Below are positions 13,535-27,200 of a stretch of 64,000 bases of DNA, piece after piece. Every line of letters begins with the position of its first letter. Position 1 is the stretch's first letter. A program made the translations under genes and the position numbers. Below the pieces are notes generated by a model that did no database searches, was not told the origin of the DNA, and saw only the letters and a list, made by a program, of their open reading frames with translations. Source of the DNA: Phoebastria nigripes (taxonomy: Eukaryota; Chordata; Aves; Procellariiformes; Diomedeidae); NCBI GenBank assembly GCA_035582835.1, contig JAYKAV010002766.1:3850572-3914571 (forward strand), written 5' to 3'.

Positions 13535-15304
13535 AGGACGACACAGAAGGAGGAGCTGCTTTCTAATCACACTTTAGCAGATGAGTGGTTTTTTCCCCCC
13601 CTCCTTAAAAACCGTCTCTATAGAGGTCTGTGTTGCAGAGCAGTCCATAAAACTTAAGGGTTTTTAAAGGGTCACATTCACAGGGCAAACACATGTATTC
13701 TGTTATGACTGTTGAACTTACAAAAATGTGTCATTTTGAATTGTGAAGATGAAGTATAACACAGTGAGATATGTTCAGTTTCCTGAACATATCATGCCTT
13801 AAGAATATTTTGTTCACTGTATAGTTATCACACACTTATTTCTGCAAGGCATGCTGCTTCTTGTACATGTCAGCTGAAAGGACAGCAGCCCTATTCAAAG
13901 ACAGATGATGTACCTCCTGCTGTGCTAGCAAACAGACACTCAACAAGACTTGACTTTCACTGCTAACAGGCATGGACATTGAACTTTGCAAATGAAGCCT
14001 CAGACTGAAAGAATGTGTCCAAGAAGCCCAAAGCTTCAGACTCCAAGTTGTAGTCTCTGCCTCTCAGCTTGATCAAAGCAGCGCTCTCAGTTGGCCTTGT
14101 TCTTTCCAGATCTTTAATTCAAATTGTGAATCAAGGAAAGATTTGAAATGGGAAAAGACACACAACCTGACTATTGACAGTCAAAAATGCAACATTCTGG
14201 AAAATCAATATAGTTTTTGTTTAATGGAAGAGTAATGCGATTCCCTGTTAAACCAGAGACAAAAAATTTGCTTTAGTTTTCCAATATTATACCATTATAT
14301 TGGATAAGAGCTTTTTATATAGACTTTGGAATAACTGAAATAACTTTGTATGCTGAACTTGATTTCTTTATAGTAACACAGAATTTCCTAGTTAACTTAT
14401 CTAAATAATGACTTGGGAGGCAAGCAGGGAGACTGTCAAGGACTATTTCCCAGAACTGGAAGGATGACAGCGATTGTGCACTTATATCTACCATTACTTA
14501 AGATAACTGGAGCCTGATGACTGATGAGACGTTCTTAAAACAAACAAACAAAAAACACCCAACAAGTTGAATCATGGAAGTTCTTTTCAAGTGCAGGCAG
14601 CCGATTCTACCCTTTAGATATGCACTTTTTTGATTTTTATTACCATAAACCTCAAGAAAGTCATTAAATCATTGGTACTTCAGAACACTCAAGTTACATA
14701 AGAAAGAACTTTCTCGCCACAGTTCTGATGGCATTTGGTAAAAGACTCATTCTGAAAAAGGCAACCAGGAGAAAGGAGCACAGCATTGTTGATCCCTCAA
14801 GGAAGATCTCTATTATGCTTAGTAGCTTTAAGGAAATTTGAGTAAGTTCTTTAGTCAAAACCATTCACTAATAAATGAATAAAACCATGCTGGGAATTTT
14901 TATTTTATTTTTAGTCAGCAATTATCTAAAATTGCTACCATTAAAAGAAGGAAAAAAAAAAAAAAAGACATCAGTAAGTGTTTGTGTCTTATAGGTATCT
15001 CAGAGCACAAAATATAGAGAAACAGGATTTGATTCTGCTATTTACCACAGTGTACACCAAGAGCAACTCAGAGGAATCCAGTGTAGATATTCAAGTGTAA
15101 ATTGGTTTAAGTTTGGAAGTGAATAGAGCCGTATCAGAAGGGCAGAGGAAGGGCAACGACAGTATCTTTCTTTTCAATAGAGTTTTATAGTTTCATAAAT
15201 AACAGTGGTCATCCATCCCTGCCTGATGATTGCTTTCACCTGGTTAGTCAACTGCAAGCAAGTTTGGTAGAACAATTAAGATCCAAAGTTCTATCCAATT
15301 TCAT

Positions 15305-15420
15305 TTAAAAAAACCAACAAAACAAAACCCAGGGGAAAAAAAAAAAACAACAAACCAACCCACCCAAACAAAACAAAACAACACAACAACAACAACAACA
15401 AAACACCAGCAAAAAACAAC
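15305..15420. repeat. A/C-rich low-complexity tract
   Basis: About 115 bp of A with scattered C, including an (AAC)n stretch near its right end. The minus-strand open frame over it encodes only Phe/Cys/Val low-complexity peptide. Similar tracts recur near 30337-30374, 48985-49116 and 57008-57145. Confidence 0.85.
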
Positions 15421-16030
15421 AGCTAGATAGAGGAAAAACATTCAATTTGTTGCCCCCATTGAAGTAAACTCTACACTGTAAACTCAACAATTGTCCATCT
15501 TCTGGCAGCAAATCAACATATGGTTTGCTTGGAATTGGTCACAGTACTGTTCTGCCCCAGCCCCATTAGTAGTTAAACAACATAAGAGGTAGGTGCAGGT
15601 AGAGGAAGGAAGAGCTTAGGGCATGCGAGAAGAACTGGTTATCACCAGTTTATGTACTGAGGTTACAGTACACAAACGCCTAAGAAGTGAGAACTATTTA
15701 CTCGCATCTTGACTTGCTAGGAATGTATTTTAACCTTAGTTACTCCTGGGTATAAGTCCTTTCCTATAGGATTCAAATTAAAAACAAACAAAAAAGAACA
15801 TACACACACACTGCCGAGTCAGGCTTCTTAAAATTAAGGATTCTGTAAAACAGCACAGTAGCCCCTGGGTTCTCACATACAAATAATAAAAACCAGCTGA
15901 TTTAAAAGCTTATACAAATCTTCATTTAGACTTATTATAAGCACACCATAAAAAAAAGGCAACTGAAAGCAACAAAGAACAAGACAAGCAATAAATGATG
16001 ATCTCTATGTTTTCATAAAAATGTCGTTGG

Positions 16031-16056
16031 TTTTTTTTTGGGGGGTTTTTTTTTTG

Positions 16057-16087
<31 letters not shown>

Positions 16088-16088
16088 A
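16031..16088. repeat. T/G homopolymer tract
   Basis: Runs of T broken by a G6 block and a single G, then 8 A. Low complexity. Confidence 0.9.
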
Positions 16089-19000
16089 CGTTCAACAGAC
16101 AGATAGGTTTTCTTTCATTTTTCCATTCTCTGGCAAACTGATTGGCCTGCTTTTTTCTGGCGTATCATTAGGAAATGTAGCGTGTTTACTGATTGAGGTA
16201 TTACGAAACTAATACAAACGGAAGAAAACAGAAATAAAGCTGAGTCTTTTTTTCCATTTGCTATCCAGAATACTTGGCTTGCTAGAACGCTGCCATTAGG
16301 CTTAAATTCAATACTGAAAATGAAGTAAGCTATTTTACAGTCCCAATTAGTGTCCATTTATTCTTTGACATTCTGGTTATGGGATTCCTAAGAACAGAAT
16401 TTGTTATAAAAGAAGTCTAAATCAGAATTTTTTATTTTTTAACAACACAAATTGTAGAATTACCACCTGATGGTAACACAAAAAACCACTACATAAAAAA
16501 AGGATGGTTCTTACTAGAGAACAGAATTCCTCTTTTACAGCTCTGTATCAGGAGTTCACAGCTCTAATCTATGCATTCTTGAGAGGAGTTGATACCATTC
16601 TTCACCACCATTTCTCAGGCTGACAAAGTCTGTACTTGGAAGAAAACAAACATTTCCTCTCTCAGAAAAAGTAGAGCAGTTGTTGTGTTCTCTAGGAGTT
16701 CAGGAAACACTGTCGCTCCACAGAGCAAAAAATCTCCTGGGATTTTTAAAGAAATAGATAGAATAGTGCTGATTGCAGTGTATTCTCTTTCTTTAAAGGC
16801 AAGGTAGAGCCAATATGCAAAATACATAAAGATTCTATAGATTTGCGATTGCTCTAATTAATAAAATCTAATCTAGTAATTACAAATTATAACTTAACTC
16901 ACTGTACAAGATACCTTGGGTTAGATTTAGAAGACACTATAAATCCCTTTGCTTTGCCTATTGACAATTGTATTCTCTCACAACTGTCAAATTCCTAAAT
17001 TCTTCATGCAGATTTGTTTTAAATGTCTTAAGTGACAGGATTTCACCTATTTACTTAACATATCGTGCTATCTATTAGTCATAGTCATGTACAGTTGTGG
17101 GTTAAAAAGTTTTTGCCTTTCCCTAGCTCAGTCTACCTTCTAACTATATCTCTANGATTAACAATAGAATCTCTTCTCTCTTTCTCTTGCAGAAAACCAG
17201 AGAATACTAAAAGCTCCTGCGACAAGACAGGAAGGCAACGATACCCTTTCTCATAATCAAATTTTTCTAAGGTTTACAGGCCTCCAAATCTGAAGAGCAA
17301 GCTACAGTTTCAAAGAAACTGAGGGAAGTTTATATCATCATATAAGAAGGTACCTTTCCCAGACTATTGTTACACTTCAGAGTTAGAAATTCAGCCTGTT
17401 CCTGTGATCTGGTGCTACTAACAAAAAGGTTACAATTTAGGATTGCCCTCTATTTTTCCTTACTTGAGGCTTATGTAGAACAAATGCTTGACACCAAGAG
17501 ATTGTTCTTATTTGGGAAGTCTGAAATTGAGACATTTTAGTTTATATAGACACCTTATTTGATAATTTTGTGATATTTTATGTTTTGCTTCTTGTTGCTA
17601 AATATCAGCTGGAATCTTCCCTTATAATGCAGTATCATCACACCCATATGTATTTCAGATGCAAACGCCTGCTAAGAAAAGAAAGTCCAATGTTTAGTCC
17701 TAGGCAATAAAATGAAACAGATCATTTAATCTTAAAATGAAAATTTAAGCCAAACATCTAGACTGAGGAAGGAAGAAATGATCAAGTCACTTATAAACAA
17801 ACCCAACTTCTAAACTATTTACCTGTTGAAGATGTGCCTGCTTAACGTTCTGAAGAATTCATATTACTGCATTGCTCTAAAAATGAAAGCATTTGACTGT
17901 ATCAGACATACCCAACAGGTTTAGATTTAGGTTGAAGCAGAAAAACAGCAAAGCAACAAACCCCTTTGGGCTACAGAGATAGTGCAAAACACTTATGTGT
18001 CCTATAACTCCATATATTCCCAGCAAGCACTAAGATGAACATTTTGGACAATTTTACTCCAAATGATAGCTAACTTTCCATTTGTAAGTATTGCTTCCCT
18101 ATTGCAACAGGTTAGAAAATGAAAAACCTACATGATACGATTCTCAAAGATGGTGATAAATCTCACACAACCATTAAACTCAGTAAGAGAAAAAGATGAA
18201 TAAAATTTTTGAAAACAAATCCAAAATCAGATAAGAGGTAAACCAGAAGATTTTAGAAAAAAATTTATAGAAGTTAGGCAAGTTATTTAGCTTGGCCTTT
18301 AATTTACTTATATTTTAACTACAAAAGTAGCTTTGTTAAGCTTTGTGTTGTTATAAACATAGACCAGATAAGTGTCATTGTACAACAGATCACTTCCATA
18401 ACTATGCAGAAATGTCAGAAAAAGTTCAATTCTATCAAACCCTTTAACTGACACACACAGAACAATTAAAAAGTCATTTTAACTTGGCTTCTTTGAAAAA
18501 TATACTTCAAAACCGTGCCAAGCTAAGCTGCAACTTGACTGACTAACATATGAACCCTCAAAAGCCTAATCTTACTTTTCAAGTGACAGTGTGCGTGTCA
18601 AACACTAATTTCCTAAGCTTTAGCTTTAAAGAACCACACAGTAAAGAGGTCAGTCAGGACTACAGTTCATTTTGTCAAGAGGAATCAGAACCGGAGAAAT
18701 CAGTGATAGAAAAGACTTTTTAGAGGGAAATTGCAACCAATAAAATCAGGTATAAACAAAACGCCTTTCCTTGTTATAACTGGCATTTGACAATACTATA
18801 ACCATATTTGAACACATTAATATCTCCACACGTATTTTGTTAGAAACTATTCTAAAATACAATTTGAAGATGCTTATATCTAGAGCAATCTAATACCCAC
18901 CAATGGGGAGCACAGTGATCTTGGAACCCTTTACCTCAAACTTTGCCGTGTGGGGGCTCTTCTATATGGAACTGCTCCACCGAACCTAGTGCGTATTTTT

Positions 19001-20539
19001 AGCATACCATGTACTTCCTTCCTGGCCTGACAGGAAAAGCAGAAGAGATTTTAGCACCACAATATAGGAAGAGAATAGTAACAGAAAGATGGAAGCTAAC
19101 CAGGCCTCTCTACAGACAAGCTTTCTATTATGACTGAATCCATTTAGATTTCTTCAGCTACCACAACACACAACCTGTGCATGAGGATTACCTGATCGCT
19201 TAGGAACAACACACAAATTTATTAAATTTTTTAAAAAAAAGCAAACTCAAAATTTAAGCATTGTATCTACCACTACAGAACATAATAAGGGTTATTATGA
19301 AAAGAAGCAAAGAGGAAGCCTCTTCCAGTATTTTGTTCATTCTACATTTGATAGCTTTTTATCTAGCCAGGCAATCCAAAACGTATAGCTACAGAAAATT
19401 GTGGAGAGGCATTCAAAATGAGAAAGGAAACAGGAACAAAATTCCACGTAGATCTCTTCTACTTAGTATATAATATTTGATTAACAAAACAAGACCTCAC
19501 CTTAGAGCTTCACAAACCAGTGCAAAAATAACATCCTCAAAGTAAAAGAAACATACACCATAAAGAACTATTGGAGCATCTGTGGGAATTTGTTGGAGCA
19601 GCAACTCTATTCTTTTCTGTGGTCTCATATGCTAGAAGGAAGAAAGTAGGCAATTATGAATAGATCACAGAATTTCTTTTTATACATGTGGTAGGGTAAG
19701 ACCTACTTCCTGCTAAATGGAAACAGCTTGGTATCTAATGTTCCACAACTGCAATTTTATATAGGGTTTGGCTAAACATATTCTGGATATACTAATGTAA
19801 CTAAAAACAAAACAAAAAACTAAAAAGAAGTATTATACTCTTAAATCTTCCCAAATATTGAAGGCTGCTAGTATTATGCTAAGAAATGAGACCCACAAAA
19901 GTTTAATGCTGTTTGCACTTATTTTCATAGAACAAATAATCTATCATTAGGTAAAGTGATGAAATACATATGTTAAGCATGTTACAATACATTTTCTTAT
20001 ATGTTTCTACCTTACAGATTTCAGAATAAATTTGGTTTGACTTTATTGTTTAAGTACGATTTTATGTTACAAATCACAGTTATCAGTTTGCTGTGCGTGT
20101 TATTAAAATCTAGGAACTACAGATTACTATCTCTGTCAAAAAACACCTATATTTCTACTACAATATTGCAAATCTGAAGGGATAATACGACAAGTTAAAT
20201 TACAAAGTTTTTCCAAATATTTTTTCTGCATTTGGAAGTATTAAAAATGTAACATTTTGTTACATGAACATTCAAAATATTAATATACAGAGAAAGTAAT
20301 ACAACATTTCTTCTTTCCCAACAGACAGAAAGACAGATTAATTAGATATAGCTATGTCACTATGCTGGTGTGTAGTATTTTAATTCAGCCAAAGGTAGGT
20401 GAAGTCGTTTCACTGTATATGGATCTCTACACTACCACTGGAAAAAAAACTGCAGTTAAGAAAACGGCTGGCTAGTAATATATTTAAAACCCCACCTGAC
20501 ATGATAAATGAAAGAGAATAAATGTATACAGCTAGTGAA

Positions 20540-20900
20540 ACTTCCAGGGAACAGGGGGAGACTCCAACACTTTTGCTGACAGTGACTTTACTGTCAGTGG
20601 CCTGTCTCTCTCGGAGGCAGCTGTCAATCACAGACCATCTTTCTCTCCCAGAGGAGTTCATTGTGCCTGCAGACAGTTGTGGAATAACTGCTCCTAGGCG
20701 TCAGAGCGGCAGATGGAGTGTATCTGTCAATCATTGTCACTAATTATTAACTTCTGTCACTCAGAGCAAGGCAACATATCTCCGCCTGATCCTCTGTGAT
20801 TTGATCTGCTACGCCACCTCAGAGACAGACAGTTCAACCTTTCATTATGTGTCACATACACAGCACTCTGCTGGGTCAGCCCTCATGACTCAGTGTTCCA
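20540..20900. promoter_or_regulatory. Candidate enhancer with MEIS/PBX motif cluster
   Basis: Within about 150 bp the TGACAG/CTGTCA hexamer (MEIS/TGIF core) occurs four times: a perfect inverted repeat with 8-bp arms (20576-20583 and 20590-20597), and two full CTGTCAATCA sites (20621-20630 and 20724-20733), the reverse complement of TGATTGACAG, the composite PBX-MEIS/PREP site. The second full site is followed by a TAATTATTAA homeodomain element. The block is more GC-rich than its flanks and has no exon-like reading frame. Regulatory function is inferred from known motif preferences. Confidence 0.4.
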
Positions 20901-22650
20901 GCAGAATTCTATTTTAACCACTGAACATTACAGGGAGAAGCTGGCACGAAGGACGCGCTCTGCGTTCAAATGCAGCGGTCACTCATTTTCTGTAAACATT
21001 TTGAAGATAGAGAAGCATGGAAATACCAGTCTCCTATGTTTTATACAAGGGGAAGGAAAAGAATCTAAATATAAACCAAGTAATTCAAATTTTCACATGA
21101 TAAGCTGCCCCTTGTAATTTACTAAAATGTTAATTATCTTATCTCAAAAGACTTACTCTGAAAAGAGGCAACTTCTTTTAATGGCAATTATTTACAACAG
21201 TTAGTAAGGTTAAGGGGGGCAGAGCAGACAAGAAGGATCACCCCTTCCTTTTCCATTGGCCAGAAAAATGACTAGAAATTATCATTGGTGATTTCTGATT
21301 GATCTTATGTTTGCCTGCATTTTCTATCTTGGAATTATGGGTACTTTTATTAAAATTCTGTGCAACAACATTGGCCACACTCACTAAAGGAAAAGGATCA
21401 ATAACTGAAACATATCACTGCAGGAAAAGCATATTCACTCTCTCTTTATATTTTCAAGTAAACACTTGATATCCCTCTAGAAATTCTACTTAGCCAAACC
21501 CAATGCAGTATCCCAACGTTGATCAAGAAAGTTTATTATACACAGTTTATGATATAAAAGAAGTCATAATGCCTTCAGTACTTAAAATTATATAAATCCA
21601 AGAGGCTCCAGACACTTTTTATAAAACCAGAAAATTTCACAGTTTTTCTTCAAGCATCTTTGCTTTGGGAAAAGTCTTATGCACAGACCTATTTAAACAA
21701 AAACACCCCTCTGCAGGCTTAAGTCCTCTCTCTCCATCGTTTTTAGTATTGGCAAGGTCATTAACGATGATGAGATTTGTTCAGGCATAAAAAGTGGTGT
21801 GGATTTTTAACAAACTACTACTGCTATATTCTAATATATTGTATTCTACCATATTCTAATACAACAAAATGCAAAAATGTGGATATCGAAAAGGGATTCA
21901 AGCCACAGGTACAGATTAGGGGACAAGATCTTGGGAGAAGAATGCTTCCAAGAAGGACTTAGGGAAGCACTCCAATTTAAGCTTCCACTGCGATGTTGTG
22001 GAAAAATGGATGAAAGCAATAACTGGGTGCATATAAGAGTAGAGAAGGCAAGGGGAAATTATTCCATTATTGCAGTTTGCAACAATTAATCAAAGCAAGT
22101 GTAATGCAAGTTCTTCTGGTGTTCCCATTTAAAAGGAATAACAAAGACTTATAGAAAGAACCTCACCACTACAAGACACTTGCAGAACTCCATATTTTTT
22201 GTTTATGAAAAGACTCGGAGAACTAACTTCATCATCATGTATAAGGATCATCATGGAAAGAAAATGACAAATATTCTGCAGGCTTTTGAAGACTGGAAAA
22301 GAAAGAAAACAGAGCTAAACATGTAAAAATTAGACATAGGGTGAAAAAAACCAAACAGCCTGCATCACCACTTTTTAATAGTAGAGCTGATCCAGTTTAA
22401 ACAGTGGATTGCCCACAGTCTCTTGATATTTTCGAACATTTTCCTCTCCAGACAACCCCATTTAGCTGAGTACAGTGTATTTTTAGAAAAGTTAATGGGT
22501 TCAAGAAGGCATTAATGGTTGAAATACAGTATTAGCCTGTCCCATTTCCATCATTCTCCGTCTTCAAGTTTCCTAAAAAGTTATTAAATTTCAAGTTTTT
22601 AAAATTTAAGTAGTTCAGAATGGGTAAGATTTTGTTCTCATCTTAAATCA

Positions 22651-24052
22651 GAATCACAGAATCATTAAGGTTGGAAAAGACCTCTAAGATCATCAAGTCC
22701 AACCGTCAACCCAACACCTCCATGCCCACTAAACCATGTCCCTAAGCGCCACACCTACACGTCTTCTAAATGCTTCCAGGGATGGTGACTCAACCACTTC
22801 CCTGGGCAGACTGTTCCAATGCTTGACCACTCTTTCAGTAAAGACATTTTTCCTAATGTCCAATCTAAACCTCCCCTGGCGCAACTTGAGGCCATTTCCT
22901 CTCGTCTTATNGCTAGTTACNTGGGAGAAGAGACTGACCCCCACCTCGCTACAACTTCCTCTCAGGTAGTTGTAGAGCACGATAAGGTCTCCCCTCAGCC
23001 TCCTCTTCTCCAGACTAAACAGTCCCAGTTCCCTCAGCCACTCCTCATAAGACTTGTTCTCCAGACCCTTCACCAGCTTCGTTGCCCTTCCCTGGACACG
23101 CTCCAGCGACTCAATGTCCTTCTTGTAGTGAGGGGCCCAAAACTGAACACAGTATTCGAGGTGCGGCCTCACCAGTGCCGAGTACAGGGGGACAATCACT
23201 TCCCTACTCCTACTGGCCACACTATTTCTGATACAGGCCAGGATGCCGTTGGCCTTCTTGGCCACCTGGGCACACTGCCGGCTCATGTTCAGCCGGCTGT
23301 CAACCAGCACCCCCAGGTCCTTTTCCGACAGGCAGCTTTCCAGCCACTCTTCCCCAAGCCTGTAGCATTGCATGGGGTTGTTGTGGCCAAAGTGCAGGAC
23401 CCGGCACTGAGCCTTGTTGAACCTCATACAATTGGCCTCGGCCCATGGATCCAGCCTGTCCAGGTCCCTCTGCAGAACCTTCCTACCCTCGAGCAGATCA
23501 ACACTCCTGCCCAACTTGGTGTTGTCTGCAAACTTACTGAGGGAGCACTCAATCCCCTCATCCAGATCGTTAGTAAAGATATTGAACAAGACCGGCCCCA
23601 AAACTGAGCCCTGGGGGACACCGCTCGTGACCGGCTGCCAACTGGATTTAACTCCATTCACCACAACTCTCTGGGCCTGGCCATCTAGCCAGTTTTTTAC
23701 CCAGCGAAGAATACACCTGTCTAAGCCGTGAGCCACCAGCTTCTCTAGGAGAATGCTGTGGGAGACAGTGTCAAAGGCTTTACTGAAGTCCAGGCAGACC
23801 ACATCCACAGCCTCTCCCTCATCCACTAGGCGGGTCACCTGGTCATAGAAGGAGATCAGGTTGGTCAAGCAGGACCTGCCTTTCATGAACCCGTACTGGC
23901 TGGGCCTGATCCCCTGGTTGTCCCGCACATGGCTTGTGAGCGCCCTCAAGATGAACCACTCCATAATCTCCCCCGGCACCAAGGTCATGCTGACAGGCCT
24001 GTAGTTCCCCGGATCCTCCTTCCAGCCCTTTTTGTAGATGGGCGTCACATTC
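22651..24052 (-). mobile_element. CR1 LINE, 5'-truncated, near-intact 3' part
   Basis: The left edge carries the CR1 3' terminus (GAATCACAGAATCATTAAGG on the plus strand, reverse complement of the ATTCTGTGATTCT end). The body contains about 1.3 kb of ORF2 on the minus strand. The element is 5'-truncated within the reverse transcriptase, as most CR1 copies are. No poly(A) tail is present, as expected for the family. It matches the second copy at 34554-35349 almost base for base over the shared 790 bp, so both look young. Confidence 0.95.
22729..24048 (-). pseudogene. CR1 ORF2 reverse transcriptase, partial and inactive
   Basis: A 439-residue open frame covers the C-terminal part of the CR1 ORF2 protein, the reverse transcriptase used for target-primed retrotransposition. 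Recognisable blocks are NYRPVS (about residues 15-20), motif A LDFSKAFD (86-93, catalytic Asp 87), motif [12 protein letters not shown] (142-152) and motif C, which reads FADN (173-176) where the active family has FADD, so one metal-binding Asp is lost. The C-terminal domain follows to a normal stop. The N-terminal endonuclease is missing because of the 5' truncation. Two codons are ambiguous from N calls at 22911 and 22921. The first codon of the open frame is not a true start. It is not a host gene. Confidence 0.93.
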
Positions 24053-24143
24053 CATTAACTCCTTTATCCAATACCACTTAGCCTGACTACATCATCTCAA
24101 TAGCTAGCTATGCCACCTTCTTTATTTCCTTTGCTTCCATTCC

Positions 24144-24260
24144 AAAAAAAAAAAAAAAAAAAAAAAAATCTCCAAAATCTCCTGTTTGGAGGATTTTTAA
24201 CCCAGATCACTCCACTGACCCAGTTCACATCCCGGATCCAAAAAAAAAAAAAAAAAAAAA
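24144..24260. repeat. Pair of poly(A) tracts
   Basis: 25 A at 24144-24168 and 21 A at 24240-24260, separated by 71 bp of unique sequence, just beyond the truncated 5' end of the minus-strand CR1. They are on the wrong side and strand to be its tail. Confidence 0.85.
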
Positions 24261-27200
24261 GTAACCAACAAAGTTCAAATCTTAAAGACTCATGCTAGAC
24301 TTGAAAATTCTTATGAGGGCACTCATAAGTTTAAACAGTAGATTCTTCATTCATTATCTTCCCCTTTGAATACTAGATGACTTTTCCATACCAAAGGATA
24401 CAGATCCCAACCAGCCCCAGGTTCAGTACTTCCCTCCTCCCAACAAAAAAAAAAACAACCAGCAAACAACAAAAAATGAGATTTATTTAGGTATTTGTTT
24501 TTAAAAGCTCATGACAATTTTGATAGGTCTATTCAAGATCCTTACCCACTTCTCTCTTAGAGTACTTCCAACTCAAACACAAATCAAATTTCAAATTGAT
24601 AAACGAAATAAAAGGAAAACATAGCCGAAAAGGGGAACCATCATTGGAAATTGCATAGCAAACTGATATTCCAAATCTTGGAAAATTTTCATTTATTTCC
24701 TCACACAGGCCCATTTAAAAGAAGATACATTTCAGTGCCTCTAATTATAAGGACTTTTGTTAATGTACAGTTTTCATTGGAAAACAGGAACAAAAAGAGG
24801 ACATGAGACTATTTCTGTTTCCTCTGGTTTAGACCCTGACCATCTGCTGTCATTAGGGCTCAAAGTACATTTAATTTCCTTTCATAACCTTTGACAACAA
24901 GAATCACTAACAGTATTTTAGCTGAAGAAACTTTTATAAAATATTACAATCAAATCAACTGCATTAACACATTTGAACCTCTAAGTTCAACACAGTGGAA
25001 AACACAATACTTCTTTATTATATCAGCTGTCTGGTCATATATAAATCATCTATAACTAAAACCAGAAGTATTGAGAGTACTATTTATCCGGAGTTAGCAA
25101 AAGGAATTATCTGACAGTTGAAAATGAAAAACCACTAATAAGCATTACAGTGTATTGAAAAGTTTAAACAATGTGATTAAAGAAACTTTTGCAATAATGA
25201 GGAGTGTATGTGATTCTATTTTACCTTGCTAACAAAATTCCTCTGGGATTTCTTATTCTGTTATACAATAACTAAACTGGAATATTATGTTAAACAAGTC
25301 TCACATTCTACCTGTATTCAGAATATATTTAAAATTAAGAGATAATGTTCTTTCAGCGTATTGCACTTCACTAAAGCATTCGTATTTTCACTCAAATTAT
25401 TTGCCCAAAGCAATAAACAGAACAGAAGGAAAGTCAAAAAGCCCTAACTTGGGCTTTTAACAAAAGCCTTGGCCATTTAGAGGCTTAAGAGATGCACTGT
25501 AAAGACATTTAAACCGTCTTTTATAAAGTTTATTTTTATGAGATGAAACAAGGAATTCTTTAGAAAGACTGAGTAGAAAACTCAGTGAGGGAATACAGTG
25601 AAGAGATGGCAGAAAATAGTGCATTTACCATATCCCCTGCTGTAAGAAGCCAGTAACAAAGAAAAGCATGCAGTGTAATCCTTCAGGAAACAAACAACAT
25701 TGAAAAGGAAAACTGCAGCACAGGTAATAATTACGTCGCCTATACCATTCACTTAGTGATTAGAGAATTAAAACCGAAACAAACAAAAAAACAAAAAAAT
25801 CAGTCAAGATGTGTCTGGAAATAATGTGCAGATAAGAGCAAAATTTGTCACTTGTGTTATTTGCTGTGGTCAGCAGTGATTAGACCCTATCAAGTAACTA
25901 AAATATTACCAAGATACAAAAATTAGACCAGATGATTGTCACTGCAAGGCAAAGTCTGACAGCAGCCCCACATCATTTACCTAGAAAACACCACACTTGA
26001 TAAATATTGTATTCCCAAGTTATATAGAATTACAGTTTCTTTATATTTGCATTAAGCCTGGGGTTTAAGCTGTATTTATGTTCCTTATTTAATTTTATTT
26101 AGGGCACTATTTCCAAATATTCAGTGATGAACAAAATGTTCCAATAACTGCTTTTACCTGGTGCTGCCAATGTGCCATTTGCACCGTACCAACCAGCAGC
26201 TTCACTACCTCTGAAGCAGAGACAATTACTTAATGTATTTGAAGGTGAAATCCTTGAATTTAAAGTTTTCCATAAATTTCTTCAGTATGTGTATCGCAAT
26301 CTGCAAATCGTTGGCAAGTATTCTGGCCATACAGCCTGCAATTTACTATTTATCAGACAATAAGCCCAGACACACAAATAATTTCTAGCTGAGTATAATG
26401 CCCTGGTAAGTTACAATTCCAAAGCATGATGAAATTTTCAAACAAAACAAAGTACACACAGACAGAAATAATATTTTCCAACCTCCAAACCAGTAAAATT
26501 ATTACCCAATACTATTTTAAATACTTAAGGTTCAGACTTGTATGCATCTGAATCAGCATATGCAGTCCATTCGCTTCCATAGAGTTATAATGCAATGATG
26601 CAAATTCATAAAAATGCATCCAAATCTAGGTCTTCATTTTGCTCAGATTTTAAACTACATTTAAACCCAGCCACAAGGAGGTCAAATTCATAGTTCTGTA
26701 TAACCGCTTTTTATGTTAAGTAGGTTGTCACAGGAACGTATGAGGGTGTAAGTTTATACTACATTTCAAATTCATTTCAGCTAGACGAGGCAAACTAAAG
26801 TCTCAGACACTCCCCCCTTTACGCTATCTCTGGTTTAAACACATCTTGACCTACAGTGCTTTTCTTCAAACCATTCCTGGATTCAATACATTTCAAATAT
26901 AACCAATGGAGGAAAGGAGATGACAAAAGCATGTGCCGTGACCACTTGGTTTAGAAAACAGTTTCCTGAATCTCGACAGCTCACGTTTCCAAGCAAGACA
27001 ATTAAAAATCCCAAGAACCCATAACTGTTGTTCCTAACATCATTGTGAGCACAAATAAATTTTATTGGTTTGGTCATGTACGTAGGCATAAAGAACCACA
27101 CATTCTCCTCTTAGACCTTCAAAAAAAGGAACTATATAACTCAAAAGAACCATTCAGCAATAAATTTACAAGTGGGACGTACGAGCCTAATTCCCAAATG

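Larger units (their letters stand above)
264..22650. other. AT-rich intergenic DNA without recognisable genes
   Basis: About 22 kb of AT-rich sequence. The open frames are short, of low complexity or unlike any family I know, and I could place no chain of exons with matched splice sites. It contains poly(A) or poly(T) tracts, A/C-rich tracts and isolated N calls (for example 5689 and 12832). Sub-stretches with dense homeodomain-like motifs are listed separately. If the human gene order holds, this would be the desert between RRAGC and POU3F1; that is an inference from memory of the human map and POU3F1 itself is not in the window. Confidence 0.6.

Noticed and set aside
22819..23607. 262-codon plus-strand open frame (and its mirror on the minus strand at 34546-35178)
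   Set aside because: Antisense shadows of CR1 ORF2; they appear in both copies because the DNA is the same element.
27045..27110. Short reading frame with WFGHVRRHK, resembling the WFGHV motif of some LINE reverse transcriptases
   Set aside because: Only about a dozen residues match, no other reverse transcriptase motif is nearby, and the flanks do not look like a LINE.
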